Shown here in pieces: positions 43,162 through 52,002 of a DNA stretch of 64,000 bases. A program made the translations under genes and the position numbers. The notes beneath the pieces are model-generated. The model saw only the letters and a program-made list of their open reading frames with translations, was not told the origin of the DNA and did no database searches. Positions within the stretch are counted from its first letter, which is position 1. The number at the start of each line of letters is the position of its first letter. The DNA comes from Bacteroidaceae bacterium (GTDB lineage Bacteria; Bacteroidota; Bacteroidia; Bacteroidales; Bacteroidaceae), in the NCBI GenBank assembly GCA_017615245.1, contig JAGAAL010000012.1, forward strand, positions 30,312-94,311, written 5' to 3'.

Positions 43162-45368
43162 CTCGTCACACTTTTCACGCCTTTCACCGCTTGTATCTTC
43201 TTGATGAGTTGGTTCAGACGTTTGTTGTCGTCAATAATAACGGTGAGGTTGCCTGCGAAGAGTCCGTCTTCCGACGACTTGATATCGATGCTGCGTAGCA
43301 GGATGTTCTTCTCCTTCGCGATGATGCTGGTGATGTTGCTCACGATACCCACATCGTCATTCCCCACGATATGGAGGGTGCTTGAGAACTGTCCGCTACT
43401 TTGGGTTGCCCAGTTCACTTCGATGGCTCTGTATGACATCTGTTCGAGCAAACGGCGGCAATTTGGGCAGTTTTTTCTGTGGATGGTGATACCTCGGCTC
43501 ACAGTCACGAATCCAACGATGTCATCACCGTAGATGGGGTTGCAACATTTGGCAAGGTTGTATTCCACACCTTTTATATTATTACCAATAAGCAACACGT
43601 CCTTACCTGAGCGGCCTGTCAGGTCTTCGTTGTCTTCATCAAGTCGGAACGTAGAAGCGCTGACAGTCTCAGCAAGTGGCAGTTCGTTGTTCTCGCGTTT
43701 CTGCTCCTCAATATAAGTATCAATCACACGATCCACTCCCAAGACCTCCTCTGTGAGTGCCTTGTAGAACTCCATCACGTGTTTGAATCCTAACCGCTTG
43801 ATGGTCTTCATCAATGTCGGCTCTACCATTTCGAGCTTCTTGTTCTTGAACTTACGTTCGAGCATCTCTTTAGCGTAGGTAGCTGTCCGCAACTCCTGTT
43901 CGTTGATGCTCTGACGTATCTTGCTACGTGCTTTCGACGTGATGGCGTAGTTGAGCCAGTCGCGCTTGGGCAGCTGGTTGGGATTGGTGAGAATCTCTAC
44001 TTGGTCGCCTGTCTGCAACTTTGTACGTACAGGAACGTTCTTCCCATTGACCAGTCCGCCACTACAGTGTGAGCCTATGTTGGTGTGGATTTGGAAAGCA
44101 AAGTCGAGTAGGGTAGCACCCTTTGGCATTTTAAACAAATCGCCTTTCGGCGTGAAGACAAACACCTCATCGCTGTAGAGGTCCACCTTGAACTGATCGA
44201 CTACCTGTTCGTCGGATGTTCCTTGAGTTTCAAGTGCGCTACGAATGTCTTTCAGCAAGTCTTCAAGTTTGGCTCCGCTGTCTTTCACACCCTTATAGCG
44301 CCAATGTGCAGCCAATCCGTGTTCGGCTATGTCGTCCATCCGTTCCGTCCTGATCTGAATCTCTACCCACTTGCCTTCAGGTCCCATCACAGTGGTGTGC
44401 AGACTTTCGTAGCCGTTGCTCTTAGGTACACTGAGCCAGTCGCGCAGTCGTTTGGGATTGGGGCGGTACATATCAGTCACGATGCTATACACCTGCCAGC
44501 AGTCTTGCTTCTCTTTCTCAGGTTTCGAGTCGAGGATGATACGGATGGCAAAGAGGTCATAGATTCCTTCGAACTGACAACGCTGCTTCTGCATCTTTTG
44601 CCAGATGGAATGGATGCTTTTCGTGCGTCCTTTGATATGGAACTTCAGGCCAGCTGCCTGCAACTTCTCTTCGATAGGAGCGATAAACTTTCGGATATAC
44701 TCATCGCGGGTACGCTTGGTGGCATTGAGCTTCTCTTTAATCATATAGAAAGTCTCTGTCTCCAAGTATTTTAGCGACAAGTCTTCGAGTTCTGATTTAA
44801 TAAGATACAAGCCCAGTTTATGAGCCAAAGGAGCATAGAGGATGCTGGCTTCATAGGCCACTTTCCTGCGGGTTTCATCGCTGCCCAACTCTTTGATTTG
44901 ACGCATGAGGTTCACGCGGTCGGCAATAATGATGAAGATGACACGCATATCCTCAGCAAACGAGAGCATGAGGTCACGATAGTTCTCAGTCTCCACGCTG
45001 CTGCTCTTGGCATACAATTCGTTTACTTTCAAAAGGCCATGAATAATCTTCACGACATCTGCTCCAAACGTGGTGTTAATCTCGTCTTCTGAAATCAATC
45101 CGTGGTGTACATACTCGTGAAGCAAGGTACTGATGATGATAGCACGACTGGCACCAATCTCTTCGATGGTAATCAGAGCCGTCTGCAAGTCAAACAAAAT
45201 GGGATTCAGACCGAATTCGCGTTCGATTTCGGTCTGTTGCTCTATATCCTTGCTGTGCTCCAAGACGATGTGGCGAATGTGTTGAAGGTCGTCTTTGCTG
45301 ATAGTGTCGGCCGTCAGACTCTCCACTCGCTGCAAGGTCTCGATTATCTGCTCTCTTTGTGCATTCAT
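43158..45368 (-). CDS. RelA/SpoT-family (p)ppGpp synthetase, hydrolase site degenerate
   Basis: 736 residues from the ATG at 45366-45368. Order: an HD-like N-terminal region (about 40-190), a synthetase domain (about 225-370; YDLFAIRII, SVPKSNGYESLHTTV, VEIQIRTERMDDIAEHGLAAHWRYKG), TGS (about 390-450), helical/CC region (YNLAKCCNPIYGDDIVGFV) and a C-terminal ACT domain (about 655-736). The hydrolase motif HDxxED reads HEYVHHG (His84-Glu85), and the downstream ADRxHNMR reads ADRVNLMR. The protein is therefore probably a synthetase without ppGpp hydrolase activity. A second, intact RSH enzyme would be expected elsewhere in the genome. Upstream DNA is A+T-rich and shared divergently with the DUF4301 gene. 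Confidence 0.93.
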   Translation of the reverse strand: MNAQREQIIETLQRVESLTADTISKDDLQHIRHIVLEHSKDIEQQTEIEREFGLNPILFDLQTALITIEEIGASRAIIISTLLHEYVHHGLISEDEINTTFGADVVKIIHGLLKVNELYAKSSSVETENYRDLMLSFAEDMRVIFIIIADRVNLMRQIKELGSDETRRKVAYEASILYAPLAHKLGLYLIKSELEDLSLKYLETETFYMIKEKLNATKRTRDEYIRKFIAPIEEKLQAAGLKFHIKGRTKSIHSIWQKMQKQRCQFEGIYDLFAIRIILDSKPEKEKQDCWQVYSIVTDMYRPNPKRLRDWLSVPKSNGYESLHTTVMGPEGKWVEIQIRTERMDDIAEHGLAAHWRYKGVKDSGAKLEDLLKDIRSALETQGTSDEQVVDQFKVDLYSDEVFVFTPKGDLFKMPKGATLLDFAFQIHTNIGSHCSGGLVNGKNVPVRTKLQTGDQVEILTNPNQLPKRDWLNYAITSKARSKIRQSINEQELRTATYAKEMLERKFKNKKLEMVEPTLMKTIKRLGFKHVMEFYKALTEEVLGVDRVIDTYIEEQKRENNELPLAETVSASTFRLDEDNEDLTGRSGKDVLLIGNNIKGVEYNLAKCCNPIYGDDIVGFVTVSRGITIHRKNCPNCRRLLEQMSYRAIEVNWATQSSGQFSSTLHIVGNDDVGIVSNITSIIAKEKNILLRSIDIKSSEDGLFAGNLTVIIDDNKRLNQLIKKIQAVKGVKSVTR

Positions 45369-45423
45369 GATTACCAACGTTTGCAAATCGACTGCAAAAT
45401 TAATAATAAAAATCGAATTATCT

Positions 45424-45470
45424 GTTTTTTTTTATCAAAATTATCAATTATCAATTGTCAATTATCAATT
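45424..45470. repeat. A+T-rich TCAATTATCAATTG repeat upstream of a promoter
   Basis: Several overlapping copies of (A)TTATCAATT and TCAATT in a row. The -33 TTG of the following promoter lies within it. It may act like an UP element or simply be a dispersed A+T repeat. Confidence 0.55.
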
Positions 45471-45484
45471 ATTTTGTACCTTTG
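45455..45484 (+). promoter_or_regulatory. Promoter of the DUF4301 gene
   Basis: -33 TTG (45455-45457), 19-bp spacer, -7 TACCTTTG (45477-45484), 33 bp before the ATG. Confidence 0.78.
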
Positions 45485-45517
45485 TCGAACAATTCTTGCA
45501 AACCAAAAAAAATCAAT

Positions 45518-47038
45518 ATGCTTACACCAAAAGACAAAGAGTTTCTCGCATCGAAAAATATCTCGGAGGAACTTTTCAATCGACAGCTTGGACAATTCAA
45601 GTCGGGCTTTCCTTTCTTAAAACTGGCTGGAGCCGCAGCTCCTGGTAATGGTATCAAAGTAACTGACGAGGCACAGCAGAGTGAGTATCTGAAAGCGTGG
45701 GAAGAATATCTCAACGGCAGTCACAGCGTAGTGAAGTTCGTTCCGGCTTCGGGTGCAGCATCACGTATGTTCAAGAACCTGTTTGAGTTCCTCGACGGAG
45801 AGGCTGACGAACCTGATACCGATTTCATCAAGACCTTCTTCGCCAACATCTCGAAATATGCGTTCTATGATGCACTCAATGATGCTTGTGTGGTCAACGA
45901 AGGGAAACCAATTGAGGAACTTGTTGACGAAGGCGATTACAAGGCTGTGGTGGCTTATCTGCTCAATGAGGAAGGACTTAACTACGGGAAGTTGCCCAAG
46001 GGTCTCTTGCAGTTCCATGCATACGATGACTGCGTGCGTACACCACTTGAGGAACATCTGGTCGAGGGTGCCCTCTATGCAGCCGGTAAGGATGGAAAGG
46101 TGAACGTACACTTCACTGTCAGCCCAGAGCACCGTCCGCTGTTCGAAGCATTGGTGGCTCAGAAGAAAGAAGAGTATGAGTCAAAATTTGGTGTGACCTA
46201 CAATATCAGCTTCTCGGAGCAGAAATCAAGCACCGATACGGTTGCCGCAACCATCGACAACGAACCGTTCCGCAACGACGACGGTAGCATTCTGTTCCGT
46301 CCGGGCGGTCATGGAGCATTGATTGAAAACCTCAACGACATCGATGCCGATGTGGTATTCATCAAGAATATCGACAATGTGGTGCCCGACCGTCTGAAAG
46401 ACCCCACCGTGCGTTTCAAGAAGATTATCGCAGGTGTGCTTGTCACCCTGCAGCAACAGGCATTCGAATACATCCGTCTGCTCGATACAGGTAAATACAC
46501 CCATCAGGATTTAGAGAAGATGATCCGCTTCATGCGCGACGAACTCTGTCAGCGCAACCCCAACCTCAAGAACCTTGAAGATACCGAGATGGCTGTCTAT
46601 CTGCGCAGCAAACTCAACCGCCCGATGCGTGTGTGCGGTATGGTGAAGAACGTAGGTGAACCTGGTGGTGGTCCGTTCCTTGCATACAACCAAGACGGAA
46701 CTATCTCGCTTCAGATACTCGAAAGCTCACAGATTGACACAAACAACGAGGAATACGTGAAGATGTTCAAGAGCGGCACACATTTCAACCCTGTTGATCT
46801 TGTTTGCGCAGTGAAGGACTACAAAGGCAATCACTTCGACCTGCCTAAGTATGTAGATCCACAGACGGGATTTATCTCTTCAAAGAGCAAAAACGGTAAG
46901 GAACTAAAGGCCCTTGAGCTTCCAGGTCTATGGAACGGAGCTATGAGCGACTGGAACACCATATTCGTTGAAGTACCTCTCGAGACCTTCAACCCTGTGA
47001 AGACAGTGAATGATTTACTTAGAGAACAACACCAATAA
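45518..47038 (+). CDS. DUF4301 family protein
   Basis: 506 residues starting at the ATG at 45518 ([10 protein letters not shown]); longer frames begin upstream of the promoter and are rejected. Recognised by the block [23 protein letters not shown] (residues about 65-87) and the later [25 protein letters not shown]. The family is found almost only in Bacteroidetes and looks nucleotidyltransferase-like, but has no assigned reaction to my knowledge. No signal peptide. purT follows 16 bp downstream, so the pair is likely co-transcribed. Confidence 0.85.
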   Translation: MLTPKDKEFLASKNISEELFNRQLGQFKSGFPFLKLAGAAAPGNGIKVTDEAQQSEYLKAWEEYLNGSHSVVKFVPASGAASRMFKNLFEFLDGEADEPDTDFIKTFFANISKYAFYDALNDACVVNEGKPIEELVDEGDYKAVVAYLLNEEGLNYGKLPKGLLQFHAYDDCVRTPLEEHLVEGALYAAGKDGKVNVHFTVSPEHRPLFEALVAQKKEEYESKFGVTYNISFSEQKSSTDTVAATIDNEPFRNDDGSILFRPGGHGALIENLNDIDADVVFIKNIDNVVPDRLKDPTVRFKKIIAGVLVTLQQQAFEYIRLLDTGKYTHQDLEKMIRFMRDELCQRNPNLKNLEDTEMAVYLRSKLNRPMRVCGMVKNVGEPGGGPFLAYNQDGTISLQILESSQIDTNNEEYVKMFKSGTHFNPVDLVCAVKDYKGNHFDLPKYVDPQTGFISSKSKNGKELKALELPGLWNGAMSDWNTIFVEVPLETFNPVKTVNDLLREQHQ

Positions 47039-47054
47039 AAAAACATATGCAACA

Positions 47055-48218
47055 ATGAAAAAAATTATGCTTTTAGGATCAGGCGAGCTGGGCAAGGAAT
47101 TTGTCATCGCCTGTAAGAGAAAAGGTCAGTACGTAGTAGCCTGCGATGCATACGAGCACGCTCCTGCTATGCAAGTAGCTGACGAGTGTGAAGTCTTTCC
47201 TATGCTCGACGGTGATGCTCTCATGGCAGCCGTTAAGAAACACCAGCCCGATATCATTGTACCTGAAATCGAGGCCATCCGTACAGAGAAGCTATACGAA
47301 TGTGAGAAAATGGGCATTCAGGTGGTTCCGTCAGCTCGTGCCGTCAATTTCACGATGAATCGTAAGGCCATCCGCGAATTAGCTCATACCGAGTTGGGAT
47401 TGAAGACCGCTAACTATAAATACGCTAAGACTTACGAGGAGTTCGAGGCAGCAGCCAACGAGATTGGCTATCCATTCATCGTTAAGCCGCTCATGTCGTC
47501 ATCAGGACACGGACAGAGTAAAGTCGACAGTCCTGCTGATTTGCAGCGTGCATGGGATTTCGCAGCCAAAGGGGCACGTGGTGACATCAAGGAAGTAATT
47601 GTAGAGCAGTTCATCAAGTTCGACTACGAAATTACCTTGTTAACAGTCACTCAGAAGAATGGGCCAACCCTGTTCTGTGCACCAACAGGACACGTACAGA
47701 TTAGTGGCGACTATCGTGAGAGCTTCCAGCCGATGCCTATGAAGCCTGAACATCTGAAGGCCGCACAGGAGATGGCAGAGAAGGTGACAGGAGCACTCAC
47801 GGGAGCCGGTATCTGGGGAGTTGAGTTCTTCATCAGCAACCAGGACGGCGTTTATTTCTCAGAACTCTCACCACGTCCACACGACACGGGTATGGTAACC
47901 CTTGCAGGTACACAAAACCTCAGCGAGTTCGAACTACATTGTCGTGCTGTCCTTGGTCTGCCCATCCCAGAGATTACGCAGGAGAAGAGTGGGGCAAGTG
48001 CCGTGATTCTCTCAGGTATAGAGACCGATCATCCCGATTATAAAGGCATAGAGGAAGTCTGTGCAGCACCACGCACCTACCTGCGCATCTTCGGTAAGCC
48101 TGTTGCACATGTCAATCGCCGTATGGGTGTTGTTGTGTGCTATGACAAAGTAGGTACACCCCTCGATGAACTTCGTGACAAGTGTAAGTCGCTTGCAGCT
48201 AAGGTCGAGGTTGTATAA
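47055..48218 (+). CDS. purT: Formate-dependent phosphoribosylglycinamide formyltransferase
   Basis: 387 residues from the ATG at 47055 ([16 protein letters not shown]). ATP-grasp enzyme of purine synthesis, making formyl-GAR from GAR, formate and ATP. Visible are the N-terminal [51 protein letters not shown] and the metal-binding [29 protein letters not shown]. It avoids the folate-dependent PurN route; note the stand-alone AICAR transformylase at 61462. A strong terminator follows. Confidence 0.96.
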   Translation: MKKIMLLGSGELGKEFVIACKRKGQYVVACDAYEHAPAMQVADECEVFPMLDGDALMAAVKKHQPDIIVPEIEAIRTEKLYECEKMGIQVVPSARAVNFTMNRKAIRELAHTELGLKTANYKYAKTYEEFEAAANEIGYPFIVKPLMSSSGHGQSKVDSPADLQRAWDFAAKGARGDIKEVIVEQFIKFDYEITLLTVTQKNGPTLFCAPTGHVQISGDYRESFQPMPMKPEHLKAAQEMAEKVTGALTGAGIWGVEFFISNQDGVYFSELSPRPHDTGMVTLAGTQNLSEFELHCRAVLGLPIPEITQEKSGASAVILSGIETDHPDYKGIEEVCAAPRTYLRIFGKPVAHVNRRMGVVVCYDKVGTPLDELRDKCKSLAAKVEVV

Positions 48219-48229
48219 CCAAATAAACG

Positions 48230-48262
48230 AAGCAGCGCAGGTTCAAGGACCTGCGCTGTTGT
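48230..48262 (+). terminator. Rho-independent terminator of purT
   Basis: Stem CAGCGCAGGT/ACCTGCGCTG (48233-48242 with 48249-48258), loop TCAAGG, then TTGTTTT. The T-run touches the end of the convergent gene at 48266. Confidence 0.88.
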
Positions 48263-48265
48263 TTT

Positions 48266-48529
48266 CTATACTTTCTCAATGGCGGCAACGATATCTGCTA
48301 TTTCTTTGTTCACCTCTTCCTTAAATTGTTTAAAGAACGCTTTGGCATTCTTACGCTCATAGTTGCTCAGACGACTGTTGAAGTCCTCATAGACATTCAG
48401 GATCTTCTCTTGCAACTCTGCCACTTTCTCAGGGTCGCTCTTCTTGTCTGCCAACGAGATGATGGTGGCGGTGAACAAGTCGCTCATGATGTAGTGCAAA
48501 CTCTTTTTGATGTTTCTTTTCTTTGCCAT
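48266..48529 (-). CDS. Small conserved hypothetical protein
   Basis: 87 residues, lysine- and glutamate-rich, probably two long helices (SDPEKVAELQEKILNVYEDFNSRLSNYERKNAKAFFKQFKEEVNKEI). No signal peptide or known motif. Its own -7 box TATCTTTG (48596-48603) lies 66 bp upstream, with no clear -33 box. Convergent with purT. I do not recognise a function; similar small proteins are common in Bacteroidetes. Confidence 0.72.
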   Translation of the reverse strand: MAKKRNIKKSLHYIMSDLFTATIISLADKKSDPEKVAELQEKILNVYEDFNSRLSNYERKNAKAFFKQFKEEVNKEIADIVAAIEKV

Positions 48530-48728
48530 AATCCGTGAATTTAATTTTTGTATAATTTATAATTAATAATTGAAGTCATAATGTATTTCGATGCACAAAG
48601 ATAATAAATAATTCACAATTCATAATGCATAATTCATTTATTTTTTGTAATTTTGCACGAAATTTGTGAAACTAAGCATAGATTGTCAAGGATAAAATCA
48701 AATAATTCAAAACATTATATTATTCATT

Positions 48729-50363
48729 ATGGAAAAAAGCGCATTACAAATTGCACGTGCTGCCTATCAGCCCAAACTGCCTAAGGCTCTCTTGGGTCCA
48801 GTAGTTGCTAAAGAAGGCAAACCAACTCAGTCGGTTGGTGATCAGGAAGAAATCAAGGCATTGTTCCCTAACACATACGGAATGCCAGTTATCGAATTTG
48901 TTCCAGGTGAGCAGAAACAGCTCGAACCATTCAATGTAGGTATCATCCTCTCAGGTGGTCAAGCTCCTGGCGGTCACAACGTGATTTCAGGTCTGTTCGA
49001 CGGTGTGAAGTCACTCAACCCTGCTAACAAGCTCTACGGATTCATCCTCGGTCCTGGTGGTTTGGTTGACCACAAGTACATGGAGATTACTCCTGAGATT
49101 ATGGACGAGTACCGCAACACGGGTGGTTTCGACATCATCGGTTCTGGTCGTACAAAGCTCGAAGAGGTTGACCAGTTTGAAAAGGGTATCCAGATTCTCC
49201 GTGAGTTGGGCATCAAGGCACTCGTAATCATCGGTGGTGACGACTCTAACACTAACGCATGCGTGCTGGCAGAGTACTATGCAGCTAAGCAGTATGGCGT
49301 GCAGGTAATAGGTTGTCCTAAGACCATCGATGGTGACCTGAAAAATGAGCAGATTGAGACTTCATTCGGTTTCGATACAGCATGTAAGACTTACTCCGAG
49401 CTGATTGGTAACATCCAGCGCGACTGTAACTCTGCCCGCAAGTATTGGCATTTCATCAAACTGATGGGCCGTTCGGCATCTCACATCGCACTCGAGTGCG
49501 CTCTGCAGTGTCAGCCAAACATCTGTCTCATCAGCGAAGAGGTTGAGGCCAAGAACATGAGTCTCGACGACGTAGTGACTTACATTGCTCAGGCTGTGGC
49601 CGACCGTGCTGCTGATGGTGACAACTTCGGTACTGTACTTATCCCAGAAGGACTCATCGAGTTCATCCCTGCTATCAAGAAGCTGATTGCTCAGTTGAAC
49701 GACATCCTCGCAACTCCTGAGGCTCAGAACCTGGGACGCAGCGAGCAGATAGACTTCGTGAAGAACCACATTTCTAAAGAGAATCTCGAAGTGTTCAACT
49801 CACTTCCAACCAGTGTAGCTCGTCAGTTGGCTCTCGACCGCGATCCACACGGAAACGTACAGGTATCGCTCATCGAGACCGAAAAGTTGCTTTCTGCTAT
49901 GGTTGCTGTGAAACTGGAACAGTGGAAGAAAGAAGGTAAGTATGTAGGTAAGTTCGGTACTCAGCACCACTTCTTCGGCTACGAAGGACGTTGTGCTGCT
50001 CCATCAAACTACGATGCCGACTACTGCTACTCACTCGGTTACAACGCATCACGCCTCATCGCAAACGGCAAGACGGGCTATATGTCAGTCGTTCGCAATA
50101 CCACAGCTCCAGCTGCAGAATGGGTTGCAGGTGGTGTGCCTATCACGATGATGATGAACATGGAGAAGCGTAACGGTAAGATGAAGCCTGTAATCCGCAA
50201 GGCTCTCGTTGAACTCGATGGCGCTCCATTCAAGTTCTTCGCTTCAAAGCGTGCAGAGTGGGCAAAGAAGACTGCATACGTATATCCAGGTCCTATCCAG
50301 TACTGGGGACCAACAGAGGTATGCGACCAGCCTACCAAGACACTTCAGTTGGAACATAAATAA
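48729..50363 (+). CDS. PPi-dependent 6-phosphofructokinase
   Basis: 544 residues, matching the long (about 550) PPi-dependent class rather than the 320-residue ATP enzyme. Motifs: [23 protein letters not shown] (the GGDD that favours pyrophosphate), [10 protein letters not shown] (catalytic Asp), [14 protein letters not shown] and [18 protein letters not shown]. It phosphorylates fructose 6-phosphate using PPi, reversibly; with PPDK (15483) this supports PPi-economical glycolysis. A TAATTTTG -7 box (48648-48655) is present upstream. Codon use indicates high expression. Confidence 0.95.
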   Translation: MEKSALQIARAAYQPKLPKALLGPVVAKEGKPTQSVGDQEEIKALFPNTYGMPVIEFVPGEQKQLEPFNVGIILSGGQAPGGHNVISGLFDGVKSLNPANKLYGFILGPGGLVDHKYMEITPEIMDEYRNTGGFDIIGSGRTKLEEVDQFEKGIQILRELGIKALVIIGGDDSNTNACVLAEYYAAKQYGVQVIGCPKTIDGDLKNEQIETSFGFDTACKTYSELIGNIQRDCNSARKYWHFIKLMGRSASHIALECALQCQPNICLISEEVEAKNMSLDDVVTYIAQAVADRAADGDNFGTVLIPEGLIEFIPAIKKLIAQLNDILATPEAQNLGRSEQIDFVKNHISKENLEVFNSLPTSVARQLALDRDPHGNVQVSLIETEKLLSAMVAVKLEQWKKEGKYVGKFGTQHHFFGYEGRCAAPSNYDADYCYSLGYNASRLIANGKTGYMSVVRNTTAPAAEWVAGGVPITMMMNMEKRNGKMKPVIRKALVELDGAPFKFFASKRAEWAKKTAYVYPGPIQYWGPTEVCDQPTKTLQLEHK

Positions 50364-50414
50364 TGGCCGCAAGCGGCAATGTAAAAATTGAAAAATTAGA
50401 AAATTAAAGAATTG

Positions 50415-51257
50415 GTGAAAGTCGAAAGACAAAAGACAAAAGTCAGCAAGCCAAAGACGACTACGAAGCGTAAGGGGAAGAAGGGAAATTCTTCCCCTTT
50501 ACGTCATGTGACATCCACGGCATTGTGGATCACATTGGCTGTTGTTGGAGCCATCCTTTTGTTCTTTGTGGGTAAACTGATTGTGGACAAGGCGTTCAAT
50601 ATTAGAGCACGCTATGGAGATATCGTCTATCCTGCGGGTGATGTGCGAGGTATTGATATTAGTCACTATCAGGAAGAGATTGACTGGGACCATTTGCGGA
50701 ATGCCGAACTGGGTGGGGTACCTATCCGATTCATCTTCATCAAAGCCACAGAGGGAACCAGCATGATTGACGAGAACTTCAACCATAACTTCTATCACGC
50801 CCGTAAGAACGGATTCCTACGTGGAGCCTATCACTTCTTCTCGACGACCACAGACCCAATAAATCAGGCCAAGCACTATTGCAGGATTGTGCAACTCGAC
50901 CCCGACGACATCGCTCCGATTCTCGATGTAGAAAACCGTGGAGGACTGACTGCCGACCAGTTGCGCACCAATGTCATTCGTTGGATGGATTATGTGGAAA
51001 AACACTACGGAGCCACACCTATTTTATATACATCATACACTTTTCGCAGGGATTATCTCAATACCCCTGAATTCGACCGTTATCCCTTTTGGATAGCCCA
51101 TTATTATGTTGACCACTTGCAATACAAAGGACCTTGGACCTTCTGGCAACACTCTGATTGCGGTCATGTGGACGGCATCAAAGGTGAAGTCGATGTGAAT
51201 GTCTTCAATGGCAGCTACGAAGATCTGCTCGAACTCAGGATAGGGGAGAAGGAATAA
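50415..51257 (+). CDS. GH25 lysozyme, membrane-anchored
   Basis: 280 residues. No ATG fits; GTG at 50415 or the TTG just before it starts the frame (VKVERQKTKVSK..). A basic cytoplasmic tail (about 1-38) and one membrane helix (TALWITLAVVGAILLFFVG) precede the GH25 barrel (about 72-275) with DISHYQ at its start, FIKATEG, and the catalytic D-x-E in APILDVEN. The domain would face the periplasm and cleave the beta-1,4 bond next to N-acetylmuramate. It is 51 bp downstream of the PPi-phosphofructokinase gene without an intervening terminator, so read-through is likely. Confidence 0.88.
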   Translation: MKVERQKTKVSKPKTTTKRKGKKGNSSPLRHVTSTALWITLAVVGAILLFFVGKLIVDKAFNIRARYGDIVYPAGDVRGIDISHYQEEIDWDHLRNAELGGVPIRFIFIKATEGTSMIDENFNHNFYHARKNGFLRGAYHFFSTTTDPINQAKHYCRIVQLDPDDIAPILDVENRGGLTADQLRTNVIRWMDYVEKHYGATPILYTSYTFRRDYLNTPEFDRYPFWIAHYYVDHLQYKGPWTFWQHSDCGHVDGIKGEVDVNVFNGSYEDLLELRIGEKE

Positions 51258-51290
51258 GGTGTAGCATTCATGCGGCACCTTATTTATTTT
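51251..51290 (+). terminator. Rho-independent terminator of the GH25 gene
   Basis: AATAAGGTGtaGCA-ttca-TGCggCACCTTATT (two mismatched pairs), followed by TATTTT; it begins within the stop region. Confidence 0.8.
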
Positions 51291-51583
51291 AGGTAAAAAT
51301 GTGCTTTCCGCTTGCAGGCTTAATTCGATTCGGATTAAGCCTGCAAACGCTTTGAATTCTGCGTAAATTCTCCATGAATTTAGGCTCCAAACTCGGTTGG
51401 CCCTTTTTCCTTTCCAACAGTATGACTTTTCCTGCCATCAAACTGAAGTCCAAAACTGGTAATTTTCACAAAAAACACACAAAAGAAGTCACAAAAAGGC
51501 AATAATTGATATTAACCAAAGTTTGTTCCAAAGTTTTTTCGTAAATTTGTAGGCAGTAAAAGACATAATCTGTAAAGAACAAT
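51258..51583. other. Intergenic region, 326 bp, at the edge of the defence-like island
   Basis: After the GH25 terminator there is a perfect inverted repeat (51312-51346), then A+T-rich DNA with no gene. A TAAATTTG box (51543-51550) lies 33 bp before the next reading frame, with a TTTG 16 bp further up. Confidence 0.55.
51312..51346. repeat. 13-bp perfect inverted repeat
   Basis: TTGCAGGCTTAAT (51312-51324) and ATTAAGCCTGCAA (51334-51346), separated by 9 bp. It lies between the last housekeeping gene and the island. No T-run follows. Confidence 0.8.
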
Positions 51584-51808
51584 ATGGCAAATAAAGAACT
51601 TGGATACGTTTACATACTCACCAACCCAAGCTTTCGCGAGGATTGGGTGAAGATTGGCAAGAGCAGCCGGACTTAAAGAACGTGTCGTTATCTCGTCACA
51701 ATTTGTGATGAGTATTGGAACTATACCGAAGTGCTTGAAGTCCATGAGGCTTTGCAAAAGGCAAATGAGAGTATCAACAAATTAGGGCTTGTTCCTGTAA
51801 GTTTATAA
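51584..51808 (+). pseudogene. Remnant of a GIY-YIG/T5orf172-type gene
   Basis: It starts MANKELGYVYILTNPSFRED..VKIGKSS, the typical N-terminus of T5orf172 (GIY-YIG nuclease-like) proteins, but meets an in-frame TAA at 51674-51676 (codon 31). The same frame then continues open for 43 codons (RYLVTICDEYWNYTEVLEVH...) to a second stop at 51806-51808. The first part lacks the rest of the nuclease core. The second part is unrecognised, so an internal deletion plus a stop is the likeliest history. Confidence 0.7.
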
Positions 51809-51912
51809 ATTCCATGTATTTCTCGTATAATGGAAAGTGCTAATTAAGAGAGAGCAGAATCTAAGCAAACTTAGGATTATGCCGAACGTGAAGCACTAAG
51901 ACTAAAGTCAAA

Positions 51913-51999
51913 ATGTTAGATGCAATCGAAAAAAAATTGAAGGTCATAAATGCCCTTTTGATTATTATGCAAGTAATAACAATACTGACAAAACAATAA
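51913..51999 (+). CDS. Possible 28-residue hydrophobic peptide
   Basis: ATG at 51913 gives a short basic head (MLDAIEKKLKVI) and a hydrophobic stretch (NALLIIMQVITILTKQ). It stops 3 nt before the ATG of the type IIG gene. It could be a small membrane peptide, a leader for coupled translation, or chance; there is nothing else to support it. Confidence 0.3.
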   Translation: MLDAIEKKLKVINALLIIMQVITILTKQ

Positions 52000-52002
52000 T
52001 CG

